Notes: generated by a model not told the origin, from the letters alone. A DNA stretch of 42,099 nucleotides from an uncultured Oscillospiraceae bacterium (GCA_934574095.1 CAKTMW010000014.1:1-42099), one strand, 5' to 3'; shown: positions 17,605-26,460, numbered from the stretch's first letter. A program made the numbers and translations.

Positions 17605-18861
17605 ATGACCACCATCGATATTCTGCAAAAGACCAAGGCGGCGTGGAAAGACATCTGCAACGCCTCCAACGAGACGAAAAACGCCCTGCTGCTGGCCATG
17701 GCCGACAGTCTGCTGGCGGACACCGACGCCATTCTGGCGGCCAACGACGACGACATGGGCGAGGCCTGGGGCCACATCTCCGACGTGATGATGGACAGGC
17801 TCTATCTGGATGAAAAACGGCTGGCAGGCATGGCGGAGGGCATCCGGGCCATTGCCGCCCTGCCGGACCACACGGGGCGCATCCTGTCGGAGGTGCACCG
17901 ACCCAACGGCATGACCATCTATAAGAAGCAGGTGCCCCTGGGGCTGGTGTCCATTATCTATGAGAGCCGTCCCAACGTGACCTCCGACGCGGCGGCGCTG
18001 ACGCTGAAGAGCGGAAACGTGTGCGTACTGCGCTGCGGCAAGGAGGCGTACCGCTCCGCCCACGCCATTGTGAAGGCGCTGAAGGCGGGCATCACCGCCG
18101 CCGGCGGCAACCCGGACATCCTGAACATCACCGAGGACATCAGCCGCCAGAGCGCCGCCGACATCATGACGGCCAAGGGACTGGTGGACCTGCTGATCCC
18201 CCGCGGCGGCGCGGGACTGATCCGCTCCTGCGTGGAGAACGCCACGGTGCCCTGCATCGAGACGGGCACGGGCATCTGCCATGTGTATGTGGACGAGAGC
18301 GCCAGGCTGGATATGGCGGTGAACATCGTGGTGAACGCCAAGGCCAGCCGCCCCTCCGTGTGCAACGCCGAGGAGGTGCTGCTGGTACACAGCGCCGTGG
18401 CGGAAAAATTCCTGCCCATGCTGAAAAAGGCGGTGGTGGACGACCGGCTCGCGGCGGGACAGGTCCCGGTAGAGCTGCGGCTGGATGAGCGGGCAGCCGC
18501 CATCATCCCCGGCACTCCGGCGGGTGAAAAGGACTTTGACACGGAGTTTTTGGACTACATCCTGGCGGTGAAGGTGGTGGACAGCGTGGACGAGGCCATC
18601 GCCCACATTCTGGCCCACTCCACCGGGCACAGCGACTGCATCGTGACGGAGAGCGCGGAGAACGCCGAGAAGTTCGTCAACGAGACCGACAGCGCGGCGG
18701 CATATGTGAACGTGTCCACCCGGTTTACCGACGGCGGCGAGTTCGGCCTGGGGTGCGAGATGGGCATTTCCACCCAGAAGCTCCACGCACGGGGACCCAT
18801 GGGACTGGATGAGCTGAGTACGTATAAGTTTATTATCCGAGGAAATGGGCAGGTACGATGA
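17605..18861 (+). CDS. proA: glutamate-5-semialdehyde dehydrogenase (gamma-glutamyl phosphate reductase)
   Basis: 418 residues, full length. [14 protein letters not shown] is the diagnostic motif near residue 115. The catalytic cysteine lies in [14 protein letters not shown] and the conserved end is [17 protein letters not shown]. It reduces glutamyl phosphate to the semialdehyde with NADPH. With zero spacing to proB the two are co-translated, and the pair may form an enzyme complex that protects the labile intermediate. A terminator follows directly. Confidence 0.97.
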   Translation: MTTIDILQKTKAAWKDICNASNETKNALLLAMADSLLADTDAILAANDDDMGEAWGHISDVMMDRLYLDEKRLAGMAEGIRAIAALPDHTGRILSEVHRPNGMTIYKKQVPLGLVSIIYESRPNVTSDAAALTLKSGNVCVLRCGKEAYRSAHAIVKALKAGITAAGGNPDILNITEDISRQSAADIMTAKGLVDLLIPRGGAGLIRSCVENATVPCIETGTGICHVYVDESARLDMAVNIVVNAKASRPSVCNAEEVLLVHSAVAEKFLPMLKKAVVDDRLAAGQVPVELRLDERAAAIIPGTPAGEKDFDTEFLDYILAVKVVDSVDEAIAHILAHSTGHSDCIVTESAENAEKFVNETDSAAAYVNVSTRFTDGGEFGLGCEMGISTQKLHARGPMGLDELSTYKFIIRGNGQVR

Positions 18862-18865
18862 TAAC

Positions 18866-18897
18866 AAAAAAAGAGAGCCAATTCGGCTCTCTTTTTT
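18866..18897 (+). terminator. intrinsic terminator of proBA
   Basis: The stem AAGAGAGCC/GGCTCTC(TT), centred at 18882, is flanked by a run of A before and T6 at 18892-18897. Confidence 0.9.
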
Positions 18898-18899
18898 GC

Positions 18900-19115
18900 A
18901 GTGAAGAATGAAAAGTGAAAAATTGTGGTATGCCGCCGGAGGCCGTCCTCGCCCCGGAGGGCGAAATCTCTCCAGCGCGGGGCGGCGGGGCACATAGACC
19001 CCGCCCTACAGGGTTCTATTGTAACCATTCGTAGGGGAGGGGCTCTGCCCCTCCCGCTCGGCATAAGGACGCTCTTTTTTGAACGGCAGGCGGGGTAGAA
19101 CCCCGCCCCTACGGA
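18900..19115. repeat. cluster of short palindromic repeats after proA
   Basis: No gene. It contains a GTGAAGAATGAAAAGTGAAA stretch (from 18901, related to 31590), CGGGGC...GCCCCG-type palindromes ending CCCCGCCCTAC (about 18980-19009), GTAGGGGAGGGGCTCTGCCCC (from 19031; its core is identical to that at 13756) and GGCGGGG-tagaa-CCCCGCC followed by CCTAC (about 19088-19112). They are members of the dispersed GTAGGGG family. Confidence 0.75.
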
Positions 19116-19154
19116 CATGTAAACAAACCTTACCGCTATACGCGGGCGTACAAA

Positions 19155-19192
19155 AACAGGACACGGAATTATCCGTGTCCTGTTTTTTTGAA
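19155..19192 (-). terminator. intrinsic terminator of the nucleoside ABC operon
   Basis: The stem AAAAACAGGACACGGA/TCCGTGTCCTGTTTTT (about 19153-19190) with a short AT loop lies directly beyond the last permease on the minus strand, with T-rich and A-rich flanks on both strands. Confidence 0.88.
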
Positions 19193-19201
19193 AAAATCAA
19201 A

Positions 19202-20140
19202 TTACCGCTGGCCCTTGTCGTAGGGGATACCCTCTGCCTTGGGGGCGCGGGACTTCTTGGAGGTGAAGGCCAGGACCACCAGGGAGATGATGTAGGGCAT
19301 CATATTGTAGATGGGGCCGGGGATGTTCATGGCCATCAGGAAGTCGAAGCCGAAGTAGACGTTGGACAGCGCCCGGAAGCCGCCGAACAGCAGCGCCGCC
19401 AGAGCAATACGGGTGGGCTTCCACTGGCCGAAGATCATGACCGCCAGGGCCAGGAAGCCGAAGCCGGACACGCCGGTCTCGAACCGCCACTCGCTGACGC
19501 CGGCCAGGATGTAGCAGATGCCGCCCAGGCCGCCCAGCATACCGGAGATCAGCACACCGGCCCAGCGCATCTTATAGACGTTGATACCCACGGAGTCCGC
19601 CGCCTGGGGATGCTCGCCGCAGGCCATGAGACGCAGGCCGAAGCGGGTCTTGTACAGCAGCACATAGGCCGCCACAAGGATCACCACGGCGATGACCATG
19701 AACCAGTTGAACTCGAAGTCGCCCCAGCGGGCGATGAACGCCTTTTTCTGGTCCACGTACTGAATGGCGGAGGACACGTCGTCGGGATTGGCGGCGGTGT
19801 TAATGGCCTTGACAATGACGGTGGCGCCCGCCGTACCCAGCAGGTTCAGGGCCGTGCCCACGATGGTCTGGTCCGCCTTGAAGTTGATGCAGGCCACGGC
19901 CAGCAGGCTGGAGTAGGCCACACCGGCGGCAATGGCGCACAGCAGCACCACGACCACCATCAGGAAGGGGGGCAGATTCGCCATGTAGCGCATGGCCAGC
20001 GCACCGCCCAGGGCGCCGATGACCATGATGCCCTCCAGGCCCAGGTTGATGACGCCGGAATGCTCGGAGAAGCAGCCGCCCAGTGCCACCAGCATCAGCA
20101 CGGAGGCGAAGATCAATGTATATTGCAGCAGCAATACCAT
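19202..20140 (-). CDS. nucleoside ABC transporter permease (NupQ-like)
   Basis: 312 residues and about eight to nine membrane segments, with SEHSGVINLGLEGIMVIGAL, the BPD_transp_2 motif that contacts the ATPase. It is the second permease of a BMP-type nucleoside importer. ATG 20140 is chosen because it overlaps the stop of the preceding permease by one base (TAATG); the longer frame would run through that gene. It is the last gene of the operon before the terminator. Confidence 0.92.
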   Translation of the reverse strand: MVLLLQYTLIFASVLMLVALGGCFSEHSGVINLGLEGIMVIGALGGALAMRYMANLPPFLMVVVVLLCAIAAGVAYSSLLAVACINFKADQTIVGTALNLLGTAGATVIVKAINTAANPDDVSSAIQYVDQKKAFIARWGDFEFNWFMVIAVVILVAAYVLLYKTRFGLRLMACGEHPQAADSVGINVYKMRWAGVLISGMLGGLGGICYILAGVSEWRFETGVSGFGFLALAVMIFGQWKPTRIALAALLFGGFRALSNVYFGFDFLMAMNIPGPIYNMMPYIISLVVLAFTSKKSRAPKAEGIPYDKGQR

Positions 20141-21279
20141 TACTGATCGCCTCCTTCCTGACCGGCAGAGGCTTCCTCTGCCGCCTTGGCCGCGTGGGCC
20201 GCCTTTTCCTCCCGCCGGGCAATGGCGGCGTTCATGGCGTACTTCATGAACAGCACGAAGCCGCACAGATAGATGATGATGGCGGAGATCAGATCGGAGA
20301 TCTGAGAGCAGTACATGGTCTTATCCACATACGCGCCGCCGGAGGTGATGTGCTGGATGAAGAAAGAGGCGAAGATGGTGCCGATGGGATTCAGGCCGCC
20401 CAGGAACGTGGCGGCGATGCCGTTGAATCCCATGGCGGGCACGGAGGAGGCCGTCACCTGCCACTGCTCGTAGCCGCTCTGGTACAGCAGAGAGGCGCCC
20501 AGGCCGGACAGGGCTCCGGCGATGACCAGCGTCAGGATGATGTTGCGTTTTTCCGCCATGCCGCAGTACTTGGCGGCAAACTTGTTGTTGCCGGTGGCCC
20601 GCAGTTCGTAGCCGAAGCGGGTCTTGTTGAGCACCACGTCCACCACGACGGCCAGCAGAATGGCCAGAGGGATGGCCATGGTGACATAGGAGTTGCCGTT
20701 GAACAGCTTGTCCAGGCCGAGGCTGGGCAGCAGACTGGCCCCGCGCATCTGAATGGTGTAGGGGCTGGTGGGCTCCTTGACGTTGGCCAGGATCATATTG
20801 GCGGTATACAGCATGATCCAGTTCAGCATGATGCCACTGATGACCTCGTTGACGTTGCAGTAAGCCTTCAGCAGGCCCACGATGGCACCCATGACGCAGC
20901 CGGCTGCAATGGCCAGCAGCATACAGGGCAGCCAGCTCCAGTGCCATTGCAGCGCTGCGTACAGAGCGGCGCAGGCGCCGGCGGTGTACTGGCCGGATGC
21001 GCCGATGTTGAACAGGCCCACCTTATAGGCAAACAGGATGGACAGAGCGCACATCAGCAGCGGCGCGGTCTTGACCAGGGTGTTGCCCAGGTATTTCAGC
21101 TGGGTATCCGCCCGGTTATAGTTGAGGAAGTTCTTGATGACGGTGATGATGGCCTCGCCCGCGCCGGTGGGGTTGATGAACAGCAGCACGATATAGCCGA
21201 TGAGCATACCCAGCACGATGCACAGCAGCGACGCGATCAGGGACTGTACGCCGTTATTCTTGAGGATGTTTTTCTTCAT
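20140..21279 (-). CDS. nucleoside ABC transporter permease (NupP-like)
   Basis: 379 residues. An N-terminal membrane anchor is followed by a branched-chain-permease-type core (ALSILFAYKVGLFNIGASGQY, NVNEVISGIMLNWIMLY). The C-terminal tail is charged and alanine/lysine-rich (REEKAAHAAKAAEEAS). It pairs with the downstream permease to form the pore for purine nucleosides. Its ATG overlaps the ATPase stop codon (ATGA), so the operon is translationally coupled. Confidence 0.92.
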   Translation of the reverse strand: MKKNILKNNGVQSLIASLLCIVLGMLIGYIVLLFINPTGAGEAIITVIKNFLNYNRADTQLKYLGNTLVKTAPLLMCALSILFAYKVGLFNIGASGQYTAGACAALYAALQWHWSWLPCMLLAIAAGCVMGAIVGLLKAYCNVNEVISGIMLNWIMLYTANMILANVKEPTSPYTIQMRGASLLPSLGLDKLFNGNSYVTMAIPLAILLAVVVDVVLNKTRFGYELRATGNNKFAAKYCGMAEKRNIILTLVIAGALSGLGASLLYQSGYEQWQVTASSVPAMGFNGIAATFLGGLNPIGTIFASFFIQHITSGGAYVDKTMYCSQISDLISAIIIYLCGFVLFMKYAMNAAIARREEKAAHAAKAAEEASAGQEGGDQ

Positions 21280-22814
21280 GCCTTCACCTCATCTCTCTTG
21301 GCGCCTGCCATGTAGAGACCCAGCTCCTCCTGGGTGGTGGTTTTCGGGTCAAGCTCACCCACGATCTCACCCTCGTACATGACCAGGATGCGGTCGGGCA
21401 CGTCCATGACCTCGTCCAGCTCCAGGGAGACCAGCAGCACGGCCTTGCCCGCGTCGCGCTGGGCCACCAGCTGCTTATGGATATACTCGATGGCGCCTAC
21501 GTCCAGGCCGCGGGTGGGCTGGACGGCCACCAGCAGTTCGGGGTCCTTGTCGATCTCGCGGGCGACGATGGCCTTCTGCTGGTTGCCGCCGGACATACTG
21601 CGGGCAACGGTGATGGGACCCTGGCCGCTGCGGACGTCGTACTGGTCGATGAGCCGCTGGGCATACTTGCGGATGTTGTCCCGGCGCAGGAAGCCGGCCT
21701 TGCTGGTGAACTCCGGCTCAAAGTACCGCTGGAGCACCAGATTGTCCTCCAACGTGTAGTCCAGCACCAGGCCGTGCTTATGACGGTCTTCCGGAATGTG
21801 GGACATACCCATGGTGCTGCGGCGGCGGATGCTGGCGTGGGTGATATCCTGGCCGCAGAGGGTGATCTTGCCGGAGACCAGGGGCTCCAGGCCCGTCAGG
21901 CCGTAGACGAACTCCGTCTGGCCGTTGCCGTCGATACCGGCGATGCAGACGATCTCGCCCCGGCGGACCTTTAGGGACACGTCCTTGACGGCGTTGTTCT
22001 TGTGGACCTTGCTGGCCACGGTCATATGCTCCACGTCCAGCACCACGTCGCCGGGCTGGGCGGGCTTTTTCTCCACGTGGAAGTTGACGTTGCGGCCCAC
22101 CATCATGGCGGACAGCTCCTCGGCGGAGGTGTTTCTGGTCTCTACGGTGCCGATGTACTTGCCCTTGCGCAGGACGGTGCAGCGGTCGGCCACGGCCATG
22201 ATCTCGTTGAGCTTGTGGGAGATGAAGAGGATGGACTTGCCCTCAGCCGAGAGATTGCGCATGATCTCCATCAGTTCGTCGATCTCCTGGGGAGTAAGGA
22301 CGGCGGTGGGCTCGTCGAAGATGAGAATCTCGTTTTCCCGGTAGAGCATCTTCAAAATCTCGGTGCGCTGCTGCATACCGACGGTGATATCCTCGATGAG
22401 AGCGTCGGGATCCACGTGAAGGCCGTACTTCTCGCTGAGGGCCAGAACCTTTTCGCGGGCCTCTTTCTTTTGCAGCAGGCCGTGCTTCGTGGGCTCCACG
22501 CCCATGATGATATTGTCCAGCACGGAGAAGCACTCCACCAGCTTGAAGTGCTGGTGGACCATACCGATGCCCAGGGCGTTGGCGTCGTTGGGATCCTTGA
22601 TGGACACCACCTGACCGTCCTTTTTGATGACGCCCTCCTCCGGCTGGTACAGGCCGAACAGAACACTCATCAGCGTGGATTTGCCCGCGCCGTTTTCGCC
22701 CAGCAGGGCGTGAATCTCGCCCTTTTTCAATTGCAGGGTGATGTTGTCGTTGGCGATAATACCGGGGAACCGTTTGGTGATGTTCAGCATTTCAATGGCA
22801 TACGGTGATTCCAA
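21276..22814 (-). CDS. nucleoside ABC transporter ATP-binding protein (NupO-like)
   Basis: 512 residues with two ABC domains, as in ribose and nucleoside importers. Domain 1 has a perfect Walker A (LLGENGAGKSTLMSVLFG) with a weak signature (VGMQQRTEIL). Domain 2 has a degenerate Walker A (IAGIDGNGQTE) with a good signature (MSGGNQQKAIVAREI), the usual asymmetric pair. The start is TTG 22814: GGAAGGAGGG lies eight bases upstream and the resulting length fits the family, while no in-frame ATG nearby has a site. It energises uptake of nucleosides bound by the BMP lipoprotein. Confidence 0.92.
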   Translation of the reverse strand: MESPYAIEMLNITKRFPGIIANDNITLQLKKGEIHALLGENGAGKSTLMSVLFGLYQPEEGVIKKDGQVVSIKDPNDANALGIGMVHQHFKLVECFSVLDNIIMGVEPTKHGLLQKKEAREKVLALSEKYGLHVDPDALIEDITVGMQQRTEILKMLYRENEILIFDEPTAVLTPQEIDELMEIMRNLSAEGKSILFISHKLNEIMAVADRCTVLRKGKYIGTVETRNTSAEELSAMMVGRNVNFHVEKKPAQPGDVVLDVEHMTVASKVHKNNAVKDVSLKVRRGEIVCIAGIDGNGQTEFVYGLTGLEPLVSGKITLCGQDITHASIRRRSTMGMSHIPEDRHKHGLVLDYTLEDNLVLQRYFEPEFTSKAGFLRRDNIRKYAQRLIDQYDVRSGQGPITVARSMSGGNQQKAIVAREIDKDPELLVAVQPTRGLDVGAIEYIHKQLVAQRDAGKAVLLVSLELDEVMDVPDRILVMYEGEIVGELDPKTTTQEELGLYMAGAKRDEVKA

Positions 22815-22893
22815 GTGTTTCGCCCTCCTTCCGTTTTTATGGCCCGCCGCGTTTCGCTGTGCGCGGGGACGGAAACCACAGATTAACATATAT

Positions 22894-22922
22894 AGTATAC
22901 TATAACGGACGGCGTAAAGCAA
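22894..22922 (-). promoter_or_regulatory. promoter upstream of the ABC ATPase gene
   Basis: On the minus strand, TTGCTT (22917-22922) and TATACT (22894-22899) are 17 bases apart and lie downstream of the BMP terminator. The transporter subunits can therefore be transcribed separately from the binding protein. Confidence 0.65.
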
Positions 22923-22942
22923 AGTATTTTTGGGAAACATGC

Positions 22943-22980
22943 AAAAAAAGTACGCAGCTTTGGGCTGCGTACTTTTTATT
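22943..22980 (-). terminator. intrinsic terminator of the BMP lipoprotein gene
   Basis: The stem AAAAAGTACGCAGC/GCTGCGTACTTTTT (about 22945-22977) with A and T runs on both sides. It separates the abundant binding-protein transcript from the transporter genes. Confidence 0.88.
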
Positions 22981-23021
22981 GCTTAATTGCCTGTATCGCG
23001 TCTGTACGACGGGGAACTCTG

Positions 23022-24239
23022 TTAGTTCAGGGTACCCAGGTCGGTCAGAGTGATGTCGGTGGCGAAGTCAGCGGGCTTCTTGGTGATGTCGTTGCTGACG
23101 GTGATGGTGCCATCGAACATAGCGGCCACCAGAGCGGCGTAATCGTCGGTGGTGAAGGTGTCGCACCAAGCGGTGCCGTCACCGGTGGGGATGCCGACAT
23201 AGTTGGCGTCCATGTCAGTGGCGGAAACCAGACCCAGGTTGTCGATCTTGCCAGCCAGCTCGTCCCACTTGCCATCCTCGATGATGCCCTTCAGAGCAGC
23301 CTTGGTGGAGGAGGCCAGACCCTTCATAGCGGAGGTGATGGTGGTATCCTCGTTGGCCAGAGCGTCAATGATGGGAGCCTGGTCCACGTCAACGCCGACG
23401 ATCTTGGCATTGGCCTTCTTGGCAGCCTCGGCAACGGAGACATAGATGCCGCCGCCGCAAGCAAACACAGCTTGTGTACCCTCCGTATACCAGGCATCCA
23501 TAGCAGCGGTGATGCTGGCGTCGGGGGAGAAGGTGTTAGCGTAGATGTACTTCATCTCGACAGTGGCGCCCAACTCCTTGGCGGCAGCGTTAGCACCCTG
23601 CACGAAACCGTAACCATAGCGGGTAATGGCAGGAATAGCCATACCACCGACATAGCCCAGCTTGGTGTAGCCCATCTTCACGGTGGCGTAACCAGCCATG
23701 TAGCCGCACAGCTCTTCCTGATAGATCATGGTGTAGACGTTGCTCAGGTCAGCGTACTTGGCCAGATCCCAGTTGTCGGGGTTGTAGTCATACTGCTCAC
23801 CGGCAGCGGTGACACCGGCTTCCAGATAGTCGCCCTTGGCAACGTCCAGAGCCACGAACTTAACATCCTTGTACTTGGGGGCAGCCTCGACGATAGCGCC
23901 GCCGAAAGCGTAGCCGGGCATCACGATGATGTTGAAGCCCTCGTCAATGGCGCTCTCGATCATGGCGACACGGTCAGCGGTGGAGTCGCCCACGGGCTTG
24001 AAGTACTTGAAGTCCAGAGAGCCGGCCTCGCAGTACTCCTTGCAGGCCTCGTAAGTGGTCTGGTTGAAGGACTGGTCGGTGATATCGCCGTAGTCGGTGA
24101 TCATGGCGACCTTGTACTCGGTATCGGTGTTGACGTCGTCGGTGTTCTGGTTGTCATCGGTATTGGTGTTGCCGCCGCCGCAAGCGACCAGGGACAGCGC
24201 CATGACCAGAGCCAGAATCAGAGCAAGAAACTTTTTCAT
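23022..24239 (-). CDS. BMP-family nucleoside-binding lipoprotein
   Basis: 405 residues. A signal peptide with lipobox ends LSLVACGGG, so the mature protein would be anchored at cysteine 20 on the outer face. A short Thr/Asp/Asn linker (residues 24-40) follows. The mature domain starts YKVAMITDYGDITDQSFNQ, the mark of the BMP/PnrA family, which binds purine nucleosides. Its position beside deoD/deoC and the importer genes supports that ligand. Codon choice here is strikingly uniform, as in highly expressed genes (inference). Confidence 0.93.
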   Translation of the reverse strand: MKKFLALILALVMALSLVACGGGNTNTDDNQNTDDVNTDTEYKVAMITDYGDITDQSFNQTTYEACKEYCEAGSLDFKYFKPVGDSTADRVAMIESAIDEGFNIIVMPGYAFGGAIVEAAPKYKDVKFVALDVAKGDYLEAGVTAAGEQYDYNPDNWDLAKYADLSNVYTMIYQEELCGYMAGYATVKMGYTKLGYVGGMAIPAITRYGYGFVQGANAAAKELGATVEMKYIYANTFSPDASITAAMDAWYTEGTQAVFACGGGIYVSVAEAAKKANAKIVGVDVDQAPIIDALANEDTTITSAMKGLASSTKAALKGIIEDGKWDELAGKIDNLGLVSATDMDANYVGIPTGDGTAWCDTFTTDDYAALVAAMFDGTITVSNDITKKPADFATDITLTDLGTLN

Positions 24240-24319
24240 GTGCTTAATCTACCTTTCTCAAAATTTTCTCCTGTTCCTGACAGGAGAGATCGCGCATGGC
24301 TTGACCGCCATACACCGCT

Positions 24320-24348
24320 ATTCTAGCAGGTGCTTACGGTAAAAGCAA
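24320..24348 (-). promoter_or_regulatory. promoter of the BMP lipoprotein gene
   Basis: On the minus strand, TTGCTT (24343-24348) and TAGAAT (24320-24325) are 17 bases apart. The 80-base leader contains a hairpin TCTCCTGT/ACAGGAGA (about 24266-24286). I looked for a purine riboswitch core in it and saw none. Confidence 0.7.
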
Positions 24349-24373
24349 GTGTTATTTTGCAGCGCTCCGCAAG

Positions 24374-24414
24374 AAACGGCCTTTTGTGCGCTCATCGCGC
24401 ACAAAAGGCCGTTT
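24374..24414. terminator. 18-bp perfect hairpin after deoD
   Basis: Arms AAACGGCCTTTTGTGCGC (24374-24391) and their exact complement (24397-24414) with a 5-base loop, just beyond the deoD stop on the minus strand. There is no clear T tract, so it may act as a weak terminator or an RNA-stabilising hairpin between the deoCD and BMP units. Confidence 0.7.
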
Positions 24415-24426
24415 GTCACAGAAAAT

Positions 24427-25143
24427 TTACTGCTTGTCCATTTTTACGGCGATCTCCAAGGCGATCTTCATCATGTTGGTGAAGGTGGTCTGTCGCTCGT
24501 CGGCGGACAATTCTTCACCGGTGATGAGATTATCGGAGATGGAGCAGATGGCCAGCGCCCGCTTGCCGGTGTAGGCGGCGGTGCAGTACAGGGCGGCGGC
24601 CTCCATCTCCACCGCCATGACGCCCATCTTGGCGTAGCGCATATTGCGCTGCGCGGCGTCATAGAAGGTGTCGGAGGAGTACAGGTTGCCCACGGGCATC
24701 CTGACGCCCAGCTCCTTCGCGCTGTCCACGGCGGCCATCAGCAGGCCGAAGTCGCAAATGGGGGCGAAGCTGCCGCCCAGCTCGTACTGGTCGGCGAAGC
24801 TGGAATTGGTGCAGGCACCCTGTCCGGCCACCACGCTGCCCAGCTCCAGGTCGGCCCGCATGGCCCCGGCGCTGCCCACGCGGATGATGTTCTCCACATC
24901 GTACTGGGTGTACAGCTCATAGGAATAGATGCCGATGGAGGGCATGCCCATGCCGCTGGCCATGACGGAGACGGGAACGCCCTTATAGGTGCCGGTATAG
25001 CCCTGGACACCGCGAACGTTGTTCACCAGCTTGGGGGCGGTCAGGAAGGTCTCGGCGATGAATTTGGCCCGCAGGGGGTCGCCGGGCATGAGGACGGTCT
25101 TGGCGAAATCGCCTTTGACGGCGTTATTGTGGGGGGTAGGCAT
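24427..25143 (-). CDS. deoD: purine nucleoside phosphorylase, DeoD type
   Basis: 238 residues, the hexameric PNP family: VLMPGDPLRAKFIAE (phosphate site), VGSAGAM, VEMEAAALY (ribose-binding glutamate) and ICSISDNLITGEE with the catalytic aspartate, followed by ERQTTF. It splits purine (deoxy)ribonucleosides with phosphate to base and (deoxy)ribose-1-phosphate. It lies 12 bases after deoC and is co-transcribed with it. Confidence 0.97.
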   Translation of the reverse strand: MPTPHNNAVKGDFAKTVLMPGDPLRAKFIAETFLTAPKLVNNVRGVQGYTGTYKGVPVSVMASGMGMPSIGIYSYELYTQYDVENIIRVGSAGAMRADLELGSVVAGQGACTNSSFADQYELGGSFAPICDFGLLMAAVDSAKELGVRMPVGNLYSSDTFYDAAQRNMRYAKMGVMAVEMEAAALYCTAAYTGKRALAICSISDNLITGEELSADERQTTFTNMMKIALEIAVKMDKQ

Positions 25144-25155
25144 AGCGTTTCCTCC

Positions 25156-25815
25156 TTATTTCTGTTCCATGGCCTTCACGGCCTTGACGATACGGCTGGT
25201 GCCCAGACGGTCCGCGCCCAGGTTCACGAAGTCCTCGGCGTCCTGTAGATTGGCAATGCCGCCGGCGGCCTTGATCTTCACGTGAGGGGCCACGTGGGCC
25301 TTGAACAGGGCCACGTCCTCGCGGGTGGCTCCGCCGCCGCCGAAGCCGGTGGAGGTCTTGATGTAGTCCGCGCCGGACTCGGACACCACGCGGCACATCT
25401 CGATCTTCTCGGCGTCGGTGAGCATACAGGTCTCGATGATGACCTTCAGCAGCTTGCCGTTACAGGCGGCCTTCACCTGCTTGATCTCGTCCAGCACCCG
25501 GTCGTACAGGCCGTCCTTCACCCAGCCGATGTTGATGACCATGTCGATCTCGGTGGCGCCGTTCTTCACGGCGTCGGCGGCCTCAAAGCACTTGGCGGCG
25601 GTGGTGTCGTAGCCGTTGGGGAAGCCGATGACGGTGCAGACGGCGATCTTGCCGTCCACGTACTCCGCCGCCTGCTTCACGTAGCTGGCGGGGATGCAGA
25701 CGCTGGCGCAGCCGTACTTCACGCCGTCGTCGCAGATGGTTTTGATCTCCGTCCAGGTGGCGCTCTGGCTCAGCAGGGTGTGGTCCACACGGCTGAGGAT
25801 ATCTTTCAGTTCCAT
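25156..25815 (-). CDS. deoC: deoxyribose-phosphate aldolase
   Basis: 219 residues of the class I aldolase TIM barrel. [14 protein letters not shown] holds the Schiff-base lysine and VKIKAAGGI the second lysine; [11 protein letters not shown] is also characteristic. It converts 2-deoxyribose-5-phosphate to acetaldehyde and glyceraldehyde-3-phosphate. It is the first gene of the deoC-deoD unit. No phosphopentomutase gene is present nearby. ATG 25815 follows AAAGGAG. Confidence 0.97.
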   Translation of the reverse strand: MELKDILSRVDHTLLSQSATWTEIKTICDDGVKYGCASVCIPASYVKQAAEYVDGKIAVCTVIGFPNGYDTTAAKCFEAADAVKNGATEIDMVINIGWVKDGLYDRVLDEIKQVKAACNGKLLKVIIETCMLTDAEKIEMCRVVSESGADYIKTSTGFGGGGATREDVALFKAHVAPHVKIKAAGGIANLQDAEDFVNLGADRLGTSRIVKAVKAMEQK

Positions 25816-25858
25816 AGTATTGTTGCTCCTTTCGGAATTGTTGCGGTTTTACGGGGAT

Positions 25859-25887
25859 ATTGTAGCACAGGGAAGGGGAAAAGGCAA
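25859..25887 (-). promoter_or_regulatory. promoter of deoCD
   Basis: On the minus strand, TTGCCT (25882-25887) and TACAAT (25859-25864) are 17 bases apart. The -35 box lies inside one arm of the terminator hairpin of the upstream XRE gene. Confidence 0.65.
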
Positions 25888-25920
25888 GGCGGTGAGGAGA
25901 AAGAGTCCACTGCCTTGCCT
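25878..25920 (-). terminator. terminator of the small XRE gene
   Basis: AGGCAAGGC (25882-25890) pairs with GCCTTGCCT (25912-25920), with GTG/CAC extending the stem inward, and TTTT follows on the minus strand. The stem overlaps the XRE stop codon and the deoC -35. Confidence 0.72.
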
Positions 25921-26128
25921 AATTTTCTTCATCGGGGAGATACGCCATAACATCGCTTACGTCGCATGCTAATATGCGGCAGAACATTTCAATAGTATGG
26001 GTGCTGACGCTTTCGTTGCGCTTCATCCGGGTCAACTGTCCGGGACTGACACCGTACTTTTTAATAAGGGTGTATTGCGAGATACCCTTTTTCTTCATGG
26101 TTTCCCAGAGGTTGTCGTAGGAGATCAT
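25919..26128 (-). CDS. small XRE-family helix-turn-helix protein
   Basis: 69 residues, essentially one Cro/CI-type DNA-binding domain (SYDNLWETMKKKGISQYTLI, then KKYGVSPGQLTRMKRNESVS) with a short acidic tail LPDEEN. Start ATG 26128 is preferred to TTG 26137. Two dyads lie at and just upstream of the start (26129-26160 and 26159-26202), so autoregulation is likely. No toxin or phage partner is next to it; its other neighbours are repeat DNA. Confidence 0.83.
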   Translation of the reverse strand: MISYDNLWETMKKKGISQYTLIKKYGVSPGQLTRMKRNESVSTHTIEMFCRILACDVSDVMAYLPDEEN

Positions 26129-26202
26129 AACATGCAAGCCCCACTTTCTACTTGCATGTTAACCGAAAATGATGTATATTGGTATTGACCAATATCGGTT
26201 AA
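26129..26202 (-). promoter_or_regulatory. double dyad upstream of the small XRE gene (candidate operators)
   Basis: AACATGCAAG/CTTGCATGTT (26129-26138, 26151-26160) is a perfect 10-base inverted repeat with a 12-base spacer. ATATTGGT/ACCAATAT (26176-26183, 26188-26195) and TTAACCGA/TCGGTTAA (26159-26166, 26195-26202) lie directly upstream. TATACA on the minus strand near 26173-26178 is a possible -10. Confidence 0.6.
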
Positions 26203-26257
26203 TAAAAAGGGAGCGACGACAAAAGCATCCTCTGGGAGACCTGGGTTGTTGAAAGCC

Positions 26258-26301
26258 TGTCATTGCGAGCCTGTCCGCAGACTGGCGTGGCAATCCGTTC
26301 T
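26258..26301 (+). repeat. half copy of the TGTCATTGCGAG repeat
   Basis: TGTCATTGCGAG (26258-26269) and TGGCAATCCGTTCT (about 26288-26301) match the left half of the element at 32883-32989. The right half is missing and a second repeat type begins directly after it. Confidence 0.75.
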
Positions 26302-26302
26302 T

Positions 26303-26418
26303 GGCCCCCTCTGAGAGGGGGCTGTCAGCGAAGCTGACTGGGGGAGAGAATAAAAGGCTTAAATTCTCTCCCTCCGTCATGACCTGCGGTCATGCCACCT
26401 CCCTCACAGAGGGAGGCT
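26303..26418. repeat. MITE-like palindromic element (CCTCCCTCTGAGAGGGAGG type)
   Basis: The ends GGCCCCCTCTGAGAGGGGGC (26303-26322) and CCTCCCTCACAGAGGGAGGC (about 26399-26418) are each hairpins and are imperfectly inverted. Inside are AGTCAGCTTCG-type and GTCATGACCTGCGGTCATG hairpins and the paired arms GAGAGAAT/ATTCTCTC. No gene is present. A single arm of this family occurs at 13990-14009. Confidence 0.75.
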
Positions 26419-26430
26419 TTTGAGGAGCGG

Positions 26431-26460
26431 CAAAAAGAAAAGACCGCCGATGGCGGTCTT
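26431..26460 (-). terminator. intrinsic terminator of the ribbon-helix-helix gene
   Basis: AAGACCGCC/GGCGGTCTT (26440-26448, 26452-26460) with a GAT loop; on the minus strand it is followed by TTTTCTTTTT. Confidence 0.85.

Noticed and set aside
24240..24348. A purine riboswitch in the leader of the BMP lipoprotein gene.
   Set aside because: The leader is only about 75 bases and lacks the conserved three-way-junction core. Only a small hairpin is present.
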